44,627 bases of DNA from a virus, in the IMG/VR virus record IMGVR_UViG_3300005253_000113, positions 1-44,627 of that record; one strand, given 5' to 3'. The notes beneath the pieces were generated by a model. The model worked only from the letters and a program-made list of their open reading frames with translations. It was not told the DNA's origin and searched no databases. A program made the position numbers and the translations under genes. Shown in pieces: positions 37,236-44,508 of the stretch. Position 1 is the stretch's first letter; each line of letters begins with the position of its first letter.

Positions 37236-37334
37236 CTACGCTCCGCATTCCTGGTATCCGCAGTTGTCGCATTTCCAGCACCCGCCGTCACGCTCTAGCG
37301 GGAAGCCGCACCGGGGGCAGAGGGCGGGGTTCAT
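37236..37334 (-). CDS. Zinc-ribbon miniprotein, 32 aa
   Basis: ATG 37334 overlaps the radical SAM stop (ATGA). Two knuckles: LCPRCGFPLE and KCDNCGYQEC. A minimal zinc ribbon with almost no extra sequence. Perhaps one of the small nucleic-acid-binding proteins of the operon. Confidence 0.6.
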   Translation of the reverse strand: MNPALCPRCGFPLERDGGCWKCDNCGYQECGA

Positions 37335-38257
37335 TGGGCTGCCTTTGCTTCTGTTTTCAATCGTGTAATTATTCGCCTCATCATCTTTTGCCAGCTCCCC
37401 CTCGGCCCTCTTACTTGTGGTAGGTCAATCGGGACTGGCCCTAATTTCCCCATGTATGTATCATTCCATACCCTTGAAGGTGAATCCTTTGGAACAAAAA
37501 ACATCGGGAATACCCCTATGCGATATTCGTTTAGAATTTGCAACCTGTGGATTTCTTCCTCTACAGATTCGCCAGCACCCAGTAAGACATAAAACAACAT
37601 AGTGCTCGGTGCGAAGCCCACAGAACGCAAGAGTTCTACCCCGGCCCGGACAGCACTTTCATACTCCAAGCTATCAAAGGCAAAACGCAACTGCCCCCAG
37701 TGTTTTATCTTTTTTAGGAGGACAGCGTTTTCAGGAGTGATGCAACGAATATCAAGGCCCTGGCAGAAGTCCACTGCCAAACCCTCTATACCCAGGGTTT
37801 CCAGGGTTTCTAATGCCTTCGGTGAGGCCAGAAGGCTATCATCCAATAGCTTTATTTTCTTATGCCCTGGATTCCAGAACTCATATATATTGGCGTGGTC
37901 ATGGCAAGGCCCTTCCTTTGCAGGGACAATACACCAAGAGCAATTATTGTAACACCCCCTTGAAGTAAACCCCACTGAGTAATCTATTCCGTAGAGGCTG
38001 TAATCGGGCATGATGTGTTCTACATCATCGGGTAATCGGTCAAGGGAAATAGCCGACCCCCCAATTATAGCTTCTGGTGGTAAAGTGACTACCCCCTTTT
38101 TGTTCCACGAGAAAACACAAGAGGCATAAACCCTATCTGCCCCCAGAGGGAAGTTTAGAGCCACCTCATGCCCTTCAGCCTTCAGCTTGGCGGATAGTTT
38201 CATAAGGGCCAGGTTGGGAAAGCCTGTGTGATCCAAGTCCATCAAGGCTATGTTCAT
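37331..38257 (-). CDS. Radical SAM enzyme (third copy in the genome)
   Basis: 308 residues from ATG 38257 (GGAGGGGCGGG upstream). N-terminal fold resembling cobalamin-binding domains (NIALMDLDHTGFPNLALMKL, KAEGHEVALNFPLG). Iron-sulfur motif CYNNCSWC near residue 115 (Cx3Cx2C), KIKLLDDSLLASPKALETL (barrel strand), FAFDSLEYESAVRAGVELLR and LLGAGESVEEEI near the end. Same family style as the gene at 23763-25049 but in the early-type leftward operon, so possibly a different substrate or timing. Upstream in-frame extension not used. Confidence 0.85.
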   Translation of the reverse strand: MNIALMDLDHTGFPNLALMKLSAKLKAEGHEVALNFPLGADRVYASCVFSWNKKGVVTLPPEAIIGGSAISLDRLPDDVEHIMPDYSLYGIDYSVGFTSRGCYNNCSWCIVPAKEGPCHDHANIYEFWNPGHKKIKLLDDSLLASPKALETLETLGIEGLAVDFCQGLDIRCITPENAVLLKKIKHWGQLRFAFDSLEYESAVRAGVELLRSVGFAPSTMLFYVLLGAGESVEEEIHRLQILNEYRIGVFPMFFVPKDSPSRVWNDTYMGKLGPVPIDLPQVRGPRGSWQKMMRRIITRLKTEAKAAQ

Positions 38258-38373
38258 CCCGCCCCTCCGAACATGGGGCTGTCGGCGTCTGCTACCCAGA
38301 GGTCGTGCTGGCCGGAGTAGCAGCCCCGCCATTCCAGGTCGGAGACGCAACCATGGCCCTGGATTAACTGCAT
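38254..38373 (-). CDS. Hypothetical small protein, 39 aa
   Basis: ATG 38373, stop overlapping the radical SAM start (ATGA). Sequence QLIQGHGCVSDLEWRGCYSG includes two Cys. Could be a metal-binding peptide supporting the radical SAM gene. Placed on packing and overlap alone. Confidence 0.5.
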   Translation of the reverse strand: MQLIQGHGCVSDLEWRGCYSGQHDLWVADADSPMFGGAG

Positions 38374-38561
38374 GGCTCTGCCTCTTTTATCTTCTTCAGA
38401 CACCACAGCATTGTTCCAATCACCTCTCCGTTATACCTGACCCATACTCTGCGCCGTGGCCAGAACTTCACCACTTCCACGACTGAGCCGTAGGGTATGC
38501 GTGAGCCGTGTATATGGGTGTGGATGTCACCCTTGTAGATTCGTAGCTGGCTGTTACTCAC
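38364..38561 (-). CDS. Hypothetical protein, 65 aa
   Basis: GTG start at 38561. Beta-like and basic (SRIPYGSVVEVVKFWPRRRV). The turn-rich middle suggests a small SH3-like or OB-like beta barrel. Overlaps both neighbours. Family not recognised. Confidence 0.55.
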   Translation of the reverse strand: MSNSQLRIYKGDIHTHIHGSRIPYGSVVEVVKFWPRRRVWVRYNGEVIGTMLWCLKKIKEAEPCS

Positions 38562-38697
38562 TGGCTACCGCCTTCTCGATATGCACTGCCCACTCATAGC
38601 GGCAGCTTGGGCAGAGATAGAATCTCCAGTGCCCATCCACTGTCCCTTTACTCTTGCCTCTTGCCCGGCATTTCGGGCATTGGTTTGGCTTAGTCAC
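38554..38697 (-). CDS. Zinc-ribbon miniprotein, 47 aa
   Basis: GTG start at 38697. QCPKCRARGKSKGTV and LCPSCRYEW form a zinc ribbon. Overlaps the metalloprotease-like gene upstream by four bases (GTGA-type junction) and the next gene downstream. Confidence 0.6.
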   Translation of the reverse strand: MTKPNQCPKCRARGKSKGTVDGHWRFYLCPSCRYEWAVHIEKAVASE

Positions 38698-39044
38698 CCA
38701 TCACCGCCAAATTTGAGAGCCTTGATCACATCCTTTGTCGCCCTGCGGATATGATTCTCGTTGCCCAAGTTATAAATATGCACCAACTCATGCACCAGGG
38801 TTTCTCGCCATCCACGAAACTTCAATAACTTTATATGGCTGTGCTCTTTGTTTCGGTAGCACATCCCTAGAATTTGGGCATCTCTTTGCTGTGAAGTCCA
38901 AGGAGGAATATATGGCACAAACTCTACACTAACAACGATAGGCTCCATGCAATACAGGTGAGCTATCCGCTTGTTTAACTCAGGCAAAATCTGGCCCAGT
39001 GGCGGGTGTAATTCTATTCTGTATTCTGGCCACTTCTTAGTCAC
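38694..39044 (-). CDS. Zinc metalloprotease-like protein with HELVH motif, 116 aa
   Basis: The catalytic HExxH motif reads ETLVHELVHIYNLGNENH near residue 90, after a beta-type segment (SHIKLLKFRGWR). This is the arrangement of minimal SprT-like or M48-like phage peptidases. The first 60 residues (LYCMEPIVVSVEFVPYIPPW) carry no known domain. It could process a host or virion protein, or be an anti-defence factor. The third zinc ligand is probably in NENH. Confidence 0.7.
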   Translation of the reverse strand: MTKKWPEYRIELHPPLGQILPELNKRIAHLYCMEPIVVSVEFVPYIPPWTSQQRDAQILGMCYRNKEHSHIKLLKFRGWRETLVHELVHIYNLGNENHIRRATKDVIKALKFGGDG

Positions 39045-39423
39045 CCCCCACCGCCTTCAGTGCCCCTCGTGTGGCCGCGACCTGCGGCGTCTCGGCGTAT
39101 GTGATGGTCTCGGTCACTCCTTGCCATGTTATAAATCTATAAGGCAAATCCCCCTTTGGTTCATATTCCAGGCCATAGGGAATCTTCAGCTCCGCCAGCC
39201 TGTCCAGCACCATGCCAATGCTACGCCAGTCCTCTGGGTCAGACGGTATGAAGGTCTCACGGGTGGCAAGGCCGTTACCTTTTGGCATGATTATAGGGTT
39301 GCCCTCGGCATCAACCCAGAAGTAATCTCCTTTCAATCCCCACCCCATCACCCCCTCCGCCGCCGCTGCGTCCAGCTCGGGTCCCGCGACCATGGTGCTG
39401 TAGTTGGTCATTTCGTTGCTCAT
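39037..39423 (-). CDS. Phage ABA-sandwich-like protein (BC1872-type), 128 aa
   Basis: Start at ATG 39423 (AGGAG eight bases upstream), three codons inside the longest frame. The sequence (FIPSDPEDWRSIGMVLDRLA, then YRFITWQGVTETITYAETPQ, ending VAATRGALKAVGGD) matches the pattern of the Phage ABA sandwich family found in many phage accessory regions: a compact alpha/beta fold of unknown function. N-terminal part includes MGWGLKGDYFWVDAEG. Confidence 0.7.
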   Translation of the reverse strand: MSNEMTNYSTMVAGPELDAAAAEGVMGWGLKGDYFWVDAEGNPIIMPKGNGLATRETFIPSDPEDWRSIGMVLDRLAELKIPYGLEYEPKGDLPYRFITWQGVTETITYAETPQVAATRGALKAVGGD

Positions 39424-39626
39424 TCTTTCCACTCCTGTAGCTTGCGTTGGTCTGAGCTCATTGGGTCTTTTAGAGGGGCCGGTGGCTTCGCATTGGCCTG
39501 TTTAGCTATCTCTAGACCATCCTTGTAGTTATCCCCTTTCCAGATAATTTCCCTCGGGGTAAATCGCTCGGTATTGTAAACACGATAGGGGAAGCCCATA
39601 ACAAAACGGCCTACGGCGTATTTCAT
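39420..39626 (-). CDS. Hypothetical protein, 68 aa
   Basis: Basic and mixed alpha/beta (KYAVGRFVMGFPYRVYN, IIWKGDNYKDGLEIAKQANA). Overlaps both neighbours by four bases, which marks it as real. Function unknown. Confidence 0.6.
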   Translation of the reverse strand: MKYAVGRFVMGFPYRVYNTERFTPREIIWKGDNYKDGLEIAKQANAKPPAPLKDPMSSDQRKLQEWKE

Positions 39627-39895
39627 ATTTCACCCCTAGCCCGCTTTAAGCAGGTGAGGCAGGTCAGCTCCCCGTAGTATTTATCCCACCACTCCGCTTC
39701 TCGCAAACCGGCGGTGAAGCTATCGCCATCATCACCTTTTTCCCTACAGCTCCATGTAGCTTGCACGGGTATATTCGGTAGGCATAGCTGCTCTACGGCA
39801 GAAAAGGGAGGTCTGATATAGTAGAGGTGGGTCTTGCCCTGCTCGGGATACGGCCCCCAAATATATAGGCGGCCAACATCCTCCAGGTTTATCAT
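39623..39895 (-). CDS. Hypothetical protein with C-terminal zinc site, 90 aa
   Basis: Contains RLYIWGPYPEQGKTHLYYIR, aromatic and beta-like, and a Cys pair near the end (GELTCLTCLKRARGE), plus a Cys in WSCREKGDDG. May bind one metal with several Cys. Followed by a 30-base gap before the nuclease gene. No family recognised. Confidence 0.55.
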   Translation of the reverse strand: MINLEDVGRLYIWGPYPEQGKTHLYYIRPPFSAVEQLCLPNIPVQATWSCREKGDDGDSFTAGLREAEWWDKYYGELTCLTCLKRARGEI

Positions 39896-39925
39896 CTATC
39901 CCCCTTCAAAGTCTCCACGATTTCA

Positions 39926-40321
39926 TCACTCCCATCCTGGTATAAGACTTGGAATCCCTTGCCTATTCACAGCCTTGAACCAATCGGCATCAATGACCGC
40001 TATCTTCACCTTTGGGTATTCCTTTGCCATGCGTTTCAAAGCCGTCTCCCCTTTCGGGTAATGCCAGCCCTTGATCTCGTGGTATTCAACCGTGCCATCC
40101 TTGCAGACTACTTTGAAGTCGGGCGTGTAGTATCTTGTGCCCCGCTTTATATTCTCGAAGTGGAAGGTGGTTTTTTCATATTCCCACCGGGTAAAGTCCA
40201 CCCCCTGTTCTATCAGCCAGTTAAGGTATCGAGCATAATTCGCTTCCCACCGGCTGCGGAAGTAGGTATTATTCAGGTCAGGGCGTTTGCCCGATTTGGC
40301 GGTGATTTTAATGTTCGGCAT
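39926..40321 (-). CDS. DUF1064-type PD-(D/E)XK nuclease, 131 aa
   Basis: Signature FRSRWEANYARYLNWL (conserved Glu at the helix end), then FTRWEYEKTTFHFENIKRG, then YYTPDFKV, then EYHEIKGW, matching the E...D...ExK order of Holliday-junction/endonuclease-like DUF1064 enzymes. It should resolve or cut branched phage DNA, or act as a packaging endonuclease. Basic throughout. Confidence 0.8.
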   Translation of the reverse strand: MPNIKITAKSGKRPDLNNTYFRSRWEANYARYLNWLIEQGVDFTRWEYEKTTFHFENIKRGTRYYTPDFKVVCKDGTVEYHEIKGWHYPKGETALKRMAKEYPKVKIAVIDADWFKAVNRQGIPSLIPGWE

Positions 40322-40577
40322 TTTGACTTCTCTCCACTATCCCCATTGGTAAGAATGGTATATCTAAAATCCGTTTCAATTCCTTAGCTGATTTCTCTAC
40401 TATATCAGGTGTGATTTCAAATCCCCCCGATAACCATTTTTCTAAAAGTTCCGACAACCGTTCCGTGCCGAATACTATGCAAGTTTGGCCATCTGGCCTT
40501 GCAGGAAAATAGGAGGCAACCTTGAGAAATCCCTGTATCTCTTGCCTTGTCCTGGCCTTCCATTTAATGCCCGGCAT
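40308..40577 (-). CDS. Hypothetical protein, 89 aa
   Basis: Start at ATG 40577, preceded by AAGGTGGCCG, after a longer frame that would overlap the upstream gene. Helical (ARTRQEIQGFLKVASYFPAR, SELLEKWLSGGFEITPDIVE). Overlaps the nuclease gene by 14 bases. Possibly a partner of the nuclease. No family recognised. Confidence 0.55.
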   Translation of the reverse strand: MPGIKWKARTRQEIQGFLKVASYFPARPDGQTCIVFGTERLSELLEKWLSGGFEITPDIVEKSAKELKRILDIPFLPMGIVERSQNAEH

Positions 40578-40800
40578 CGGCCACCTTCTTTCCCGGCACT
40601 GGGGCTTCATACCAGAGGCCATCACAGCAGGGACAGCGGCGAATCTTCATCAGGGGATCAAGTCCAACCTTGTCCAGAAGCCCACAGTCTAACCCTGCCG
40701 TATGTTCGTGGCAGTAGGGGCAAAACCCCAGCAGTGTCAACAGGCTGGTCAGTTTCGGGTCCTTGCCGTATTCCTCCCTGATCTCATAATACCTACGCAT
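40564..40800 (-). CDS. Zinc-binding protein, 78 aa
   Basis: LGFCPYCHEH and RRCPCCDGLW are two knuckles of a zinc ribbon, with an extra Cys in GLDCGLLDK. N-terminus is a charged helix (REEYGKDPKLTSLLTLL). Overlaps both neighbours. Typical miniprotein of this operon. Confidence 0.65.
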   Translation of the reverse strand: MRRYYEIREEYGKDPKLTSLLTLLGFCPYCHEHTAGLDCGLLDKVGLDPLMKIRRCPCCDGLWYEAPVPGKKVADAGH

Positions 40801-41044
40801 TGGCCACCTCTGCCTGAAGTTTCTTCTTTAATGTCGGAGTCATCCCGATAAGGGCGTATTTCTTACCCTTTCTCAAAGATAAAGCGCCATGGTAAAGGCT
40901 ACACTTATGACCTGTCCTCACCAATTCCTCATATCCACGACAGGTTAAGCGGGCACCGCAAAGGTAGGGCCAGACACCACATGTTATCGCTTTGCCTTGA
41001 GCCATCTTCTCCATGGCGGTTAGCCTCTTATTTTTCATCGCCAT
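40793..41044 (-). CDS. Small cysteine-containing protein, 83 aa
   Basis: Contains several Cys in TCGVWPYLCGARLTCRG and KCSLYHG, then a basic C-terminus (LRKGKKYALIGMTPTLKKKL). Overlap with both neighbours supports it. Could hold a zinc site. Family unknown. Confidence 0.6.
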   Translation of the reverse strand: MAMKNKRLTAMEKMAQGKAITCGVWPYLCGARLTCRGYEELVRTGHKCSLYHGALSLRKGKKYALIGMTPTLKKKLQAEVANA

Positions 41045-41339
41045 CCTCCGGTATCGGCGTCAGCCATGTGTATGGGGCAATATACCACTTTCCTGCACTA
41101 TTTATAACGCAATACCAATCGGGGGGGCCAACATTCATTACTCGGTGACAGGCTTTACACAAAGGGAGACAAAGTTTCCACTCCTGAATAATCACATCCA
41201 TACCCTTCCCCATATAAAGACCTTCACACCCATAGACCCGTTTACAAGCACAGACAGGGACATCAAAGGGAACTGCGTTCAACCACACCCTATCCCCAGG
41301 CGAGAACTGCGGGATGATGCGGGTCAGGTCAATGTCCAT
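41028..41339 (-). CDS. Hypothetical protein with cysteine cluster, 103 aa
   Basis: I chose ATG 41339, since it overlaps the previous stop in a GATGG context. PGDRVWLNAVPFD (small beta barrel), then VCACKRVYGCEG and LCLPLCKACHRVM: at least six Cys plus a His, which may hold one or two zinc ions. Function unknown. The longer frame to 41408 would overlap a real gene by 80 bases. Confidence 0.55.
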   Translation of the reverse strand: MDIDLTRIIPQFSPGDRVWLNAVPFDVPVCACKRVYGCEGLYMGKGMDVIIQEWKLCLPLCKACHRVMNVGPPDWYCVINSAGKWYIAPYTWLTPIPEDGDEK

Positions 41340-41541
41340 CGGGCACCACCTGTCTTGAATCCTCAAAGCATTCCCTGTAGGCGGCGTCCTGTCTCCTTCT
41401 GTAGTCATCGTGCCTCTCGTTCTGCCGCAACTTTGGATATAGTGGCAAATGATGTAGATGCCAATGCTCGTCTATGAAGGATGAAATCGTCCCCCATTGG
41501 GAGACCCACTTCTCCCCACAAGTTCTACACACTATACGCAT
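41329..41541 (-). CDS. Zinc-containing small protein, 70 aa
   Basis: ATG 41541. Starts RIVCRTCGEKWVSQW (one CxxC knuckle), then HWHLHHLPLYPKL (His-rich: possible additional ligands), and a basic C-terminus (QNERHDDYRRRQDAAYREC). Overlaps its neighbours. Likely a single-zinc binding module. Confidence 0.55.
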   Translation of the reverse strand: MRIVCRTCGEKWVSQWGTISSFIDEHWHLHHLPLYPKLRQNERHDDYRRRQDAAYRECFEDSRQVVPDGH

Positions 41542-42184
41542 GGCAGCACCTGTCGGCATCGGGCATCTCCTTGAAGTCCAGCACCCAGAGCCAAGGGTTG
41601 ACAGAACAGCCAAAGCCTCGCTTGGCGTTAAGGGAATCCCAGTAGGTAAAGAAGTCATCCCCCTGGAAGCCCTCAGCCTCAATATCAGCTACCGAAATTG
41701 AATCTAGCCTCTCAACCCGCAGATGGGTAATTTCCAGTGTTATCCGACTGGCCCATCGGGGCATGAAGATGGAGGGCTTCCATGTATGGCCGGGCAAAAG
41801 AGTGTCACCCCTTGCTTTGTAGAGCATTATGGGATGCCCCACCTCTATAGCTGTAGGATGCGGATAATGAGTTTCCCTTACCCATAGCTGGTCTCCAATT
41901 TCCCATCTTGACCGCACTCGGAATATCCTGTCATCGTCACCATCAGAAGGATTTATCCAGGGCACATGAAGATATTGAGACGGGGACGGGTGAAGGATAT
42001 GTGGCCCCCCATCCTGAAAGACCTTATCATTCCAGGCAAGCCCAGTCCAGAGATTATCTCTCTTCGTGACTGGATACCCGCAGACGGTGGTATTTGATGG
42101 GACTATCACCCACCTTGCCTGTGTCTTTCGGCCTTCCAGGATAGCCTTGACCATCGGTGTTGAAAACAGTATCGGTTTACTCAT
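41525..42184 (-). CDS. ASCH-domain-like protein, 219 aa
   Basis: Start ATG 42184 (GAGGTGGG upstream), 41 codons inside the longest frame. Begins KPILFSTPMVKAILEGRKTQ and includes RWEIGDQLWVRETHYPHPTA, WKPSIFMPRWASRITLEITH and VERLDSISVADIEAEGF, then NPWLWVLDF: the order and residues of ASCH-type proteins carried by many phages. ASCH/EVE-like folds bind RNA or modified nucleotides. Role here is not known. Confidence 0.8.
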   Translation of the reverse strand: MSKPILFSTPMVKAILEGRKTQARWVIVPSNTTVCGYPVTKRDNLWTGLAWNDKVFQDGGPHILHPSPSQYLHVPWINPSDGDDDRIFRVRSRWEIGDQLWVRETHYPHPTAIEVGHPIMLYKARGDTLLPGHTWKPSIFMPRWASRITLEITHLRVERLDSISVADIEAEGFQGDDFFTYWDSLNAKRGFGCSVNPWLWVLDFKEMPDADRCCHAYSV

Positions 42185-42411
42185 CCCACCTCTATGCCCG
42201 CTGCCCTGAGCTGCTTTTCTAGCAAGTCCGCTGTCATCTTTGTATGAACAAAGCCCACCTCTCGCAGATAGGCTACAAGGCGTTTTAGCACATCCTCCTG
42301 GGTGCATCTGGCACAGTCTTTACTCCGCTGCTGGATATGCTCCCTAGCCTCTGGCGTCAGGGCCTGCTGGTCATATTGCAGCCCACAGGTATGCTTCTTC
42401 AGTTCAATCAT
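42181..42411 (-). CDS. Hypothetical protein, 76 aa
   Basis: Start ATG 42411 overlaps the previous stop. Cys/His in HTCGLQYDQQAL and DCARCTQEDVLKRLVAY, plus a basic helical C-terminus (TADLLEKQLRAAGIEVG). Coupled to the next gene. May bind a metal ion. Confidence 0.55.
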   Translation of the reverse strand: MIELKKHTCGLQYDQQALTPEAREHIQQRSKDCARCTQEDVLKRLVAYLREVGFVHTKMTADLLEKQLRAAGIEVG

Positions 42412-43060
42412 GTTTGGCCTCCAGGTTCTTCCGCATTTCATCTGTGGTTAAGAACGATTCAGGGGGTTTATTAAGAGACTGGTGTAGAGTAGATTCAACT
42501 TCTGGCTTGAGTGCCAAGCCCTCATCAGGGTCGTCCAGCTTCGCCTTCAGTTCGGCGAGCTTGGCGAGTATAACCTCAGACAACTTCCTTTGTGCTCGTT
42601 CCCAGGCAACATCAAGGGCAAGATTTGCCACAAGGCCCCGGCTACTTTGATAAGGACAGTCCGTCATTGCCCCATCCACCACCTCCCGCACACCCGCTAG
42701 CACTCTTGCCCGCTCCGCCTTGACCGCCTCGGCTACAATCCGTTCATCCGTTGCCCATATACCTTCAATTCGCTTCTGGCATGTAGCTTCACTCTGGGCC
42801 ACGCTGAGGCGGGCCTGGTCTACCAATAAGGGTTTTATACTGTCCTCAAAAGTATACCCGTCTAGCTCCAAGTCAATCATTACTCTACCCGCCTGCTTCT
42901 TCGTCAGCAACCCATCCTCATCCACTTCCAGGGCTGGTTCATGCTCTACTTTGTGGAAGTCGTGACAGAGGCAAGGGCTAACGCAAGCTCTCAGTATCAA
43001 GCCCAAAGTATGTTCATTCTCAGCGTGTCCACAGGTGCATAGTGAGTCTTTATTGGTCAT
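42404..43060 (-). CDS. Zinc-site plus coiled-coil protein, 218 aa
   Basis: Start at ATG 43060 (AAAGGAG upstream). N-terminal CTCGHAENEH...CLCHDFH gives a zinc-type Cys/His motif. Then a long charged helical region (QSEATCQKRIEGIWATDERI, RAQRKLSEVILAKLAELKAK). The arrangement, a small zinc head on a coiled-coil body, suits an oligomeric regulator or host-takeover protein. Not recognised further. Confidence 0.6.
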   Translation of the reverse strand: MTNKDSLCTCGHAENEHTLGLILRACVSPCLCHDFHKVEHEPALEVDEDGLLTKKQAGRVMIDLELDGYTFEDSIKPLLVDQARLSVAQSEATCQKRIEGIWATDERIVAEAVKAERARVLAGVREVVDGAMTDCPYQSSRGLVANLALDVAWERAQRKLSEVILAKLAELKAKLDDPDEGLALKPEVESTLHQSLNKPPESFLTTDEMRKNLEAKHD

Positions 43061-43422
43061 TGGCTTACTCCTTTGAAAGCAGTCCACTTGCCTCGCTGCT
43101 CATCGGGCAAGTTGCACCATTTCTCTGCCATTCTGCGAACAAGAGATGCGATTGTCCTCAACCTATGTTGACCTTCTTCATCCCAGGGAAGTCTCAGGTC
43201 AGTCTGAGACGGCGGGATAAGACTTAGTTTATTACAGCACCGAGCCATCTTCCCTACCTCTTCCAGTAACACGGAAACCCACAAAGTTTTGTCAGGTAGG
43301 TCACGGTCAAGGTGATTCGGGGCGTGTAAAAACTTTTTCCTAGCTATATCAGTCTCCCGCTCCACATCGGCTGCAAAGCGTCTACCAAACCCATAGGTGC
43401 TAGACTTGTCAGGTATGGTCAT
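43057..43422 (-). CDS. MazG-like / NTP pyrophosphohydrolase-fold candidate, 121 aa
   Basis: ATG 43422 with AAAGGAGAGGG upstream. The FAADVERETDIARKKF start, then TLWVSVLLEEVGKMARC and HRLRTIASLVRRMAEKW, resembles the four-helix MazG-like family in which EEVGE and a later helix hold magnesium. Here EEVGK is imperfect and the second acid pair is not clear, so activity is uncertain. Phage MazG-like proteins can lower (p)ppGpp or act on nucleotides. Confidence 0.5.
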   Translation of the reverse strand: MTIPDKSSTYGFGRRFAADVERETDIARKKFLHAPNHLDRDLPDKTLWVSVLLEEVGKMARCCNKLSLIPPSQTDLRLPWDEEGQHRLRTIASLVRRMAEKWCNLPDEQRGKWTAFKGVSQ

Positions 43423-43733
43423 CACCCTCTCCTTTCCCGTAGCAGAAAGTTGCGGTCAGCCCGGACACCTTGTGCGAATATAGTATTTTTTAGATGCCAA
43501 CCTTCCAAGTCTTCCGGTAGAATACCTGGCATATTGCACTTGTAGGGATTCTCCGGCCCACCCGTCTCCGGCACAATGAGGGCAATGAGTTGGTCGGCTT
43601 GGGAAAGTGTTTTCTCTCGCTCTCTATCCCATGACGGAGAGTCAAATGCCCCCTCTTTATAAATCATGGGCCATAGCATCCTCGCCACCGTCTCCCGCAA
43701 GTCCAGGGGCGGGTCTGGCTGCTGCTCACTCAT
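43422..43733 (-). CDS. Hypothetical protein, 103 aa
   Basis: Helical with conserved-looking aromatic patches (ARMLWPMIYKEGAFDSPSW, QADQLIALIVPETGG). Immediately upstream of the MazG-like gene, overlap one base. Possibly functions with it. AAAGGAG precedes the start. Confidence 0.6.
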   Translation of the reverse strand: MSEQQPDPPLDLRETVARMLWPMIYKEGAFDSPSWDREREKTLSQADQLIALIVPETGGPENPYKCNMPGILPEDLEGWHLKNTIFAQGVRADRNFLLRERRG

Positions 43734-43754
43734 GGTCTTACTCCTTTCCTGGGG

Positions 43755-43940
43755 CTACTGCCCCTTAAACTGATAATCAATAGGAAACCCCAAACTTCTT
43801 AATCCTGCTCGTATCCAATTCAAGTCGCACTTACACTGAAAGGCCATGCACTCAGGATAAAGATTTCCATGCCTTATTACTTCATGCCCGCATGGACATT
43901 TCTTACCAATCACCTTTTTCCTGAATTTCTCAAATGTCAT
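43755..43940 (-). CDS. Cysteine-rich small protein, 61 aa
   Basis: Start at ATG 43940 (AAGGGAAAT upstream). CPCGHEVIRHGNLYPEC, then FQCKCDLNW: two Cys pairs plus His make a compact zinc ribbon. C-terminus is aromatic (LRSLGFPIDYQFKGQ). First gene after the gene-free stretch 43941-44227. Confidence 0.6.
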   Translation of the reverse strand: MTFEKFRKKVIGKKCPCGHEVIRHGNLYPECMAFQCKCDLNWIRAGLRSLGFPIDYQFKGQ

Positions 43941-44227
43941 ATTTCCCTTATTATGATTCCGTTGCTGGCAGGCTCGTGGGAACTTCCCCTCTAATAACCC
44001 CGATGTTTGGACACCATACCAGCTTCCTAGAAAACCTGGGCCGCAGGCTTCGTTTCTTGTTATACCGCACCGCCTACCCCTACGGCGTGGGGAGCTATTC
44101 GCTCGGCCCAAGCATCTAGTGTTGTTAATTTGGGGGCCCGCCTATCCTGCCTGCCAGCCCCCCGCAATAATAAGATTAGTTCCCCGGCGAAGCCAGGGGC
44201 CTACGCCCGGACAGGCGGGCGGTGAGC
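43941..44227. other. Gene-free stretch with hairpins in the leftward operon
   Basis: No convincing gene. It holds GCCCGCCT/AGGCGGGC (44136-44143, 44213-44220) around a hairpin CCCCGGC-GAA-GCC-A-GGGG (44182-44199), and a further CCCC/GGGG pairing near 44079-44094. It may be a transcript-processing site or terminator after the broken gene. No clear promoter was found. Confidence 0.4.
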
Positions 44228-44479
44228 CTAGACTGGTTCGTATGTGAGATCAAATATATCAGGCTTACAGGGATACTTCTCGCCCTTGATGCCGGTGATT
44301 ATCCAGTCACCTTCTGAGACATGGTGGGCACCCTCAAGTGTGTGGATATGCGGTTAATTCGTATCTACCACAACACTAGGCGGATTAGGCTTCGCACACC
44401 AACAGACACCTTCTATTTTTCTCCCTGGAAACCATTGCACAGCCTCTATAACCACTGGCTTCTTACGATACTGGGCCAT
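44228..44479 (-). pseudogene. Conserved small phage protein gene broken by an in-frame TAA
   Basis: From ATG 44479 (AAAGGAG upstream) the frame reads AQYRKKPVVIEAVQWFPG, then VVVDTN, then TAA (44354-44356), then continues in frame with PHIHTLEGAHHVSEGDWIIT and GIKGEKYPCKPDIFDLTYEP to TAG at 44228-44230. The second half carries the well-known ending of a common phage family (GDWII.G..GE.YPC.PD.F..TY). A TAC-to-TAA change is the simplest cause: a tyrosine is the natural residue there. Sequencing error or stop readthrough would restore an 83-residue protein. Confidence 0.75.
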
Positions 44480-44508
44480 ATTCCCCCGCTCCTTTCTGCC
44501 TTGCGGCG

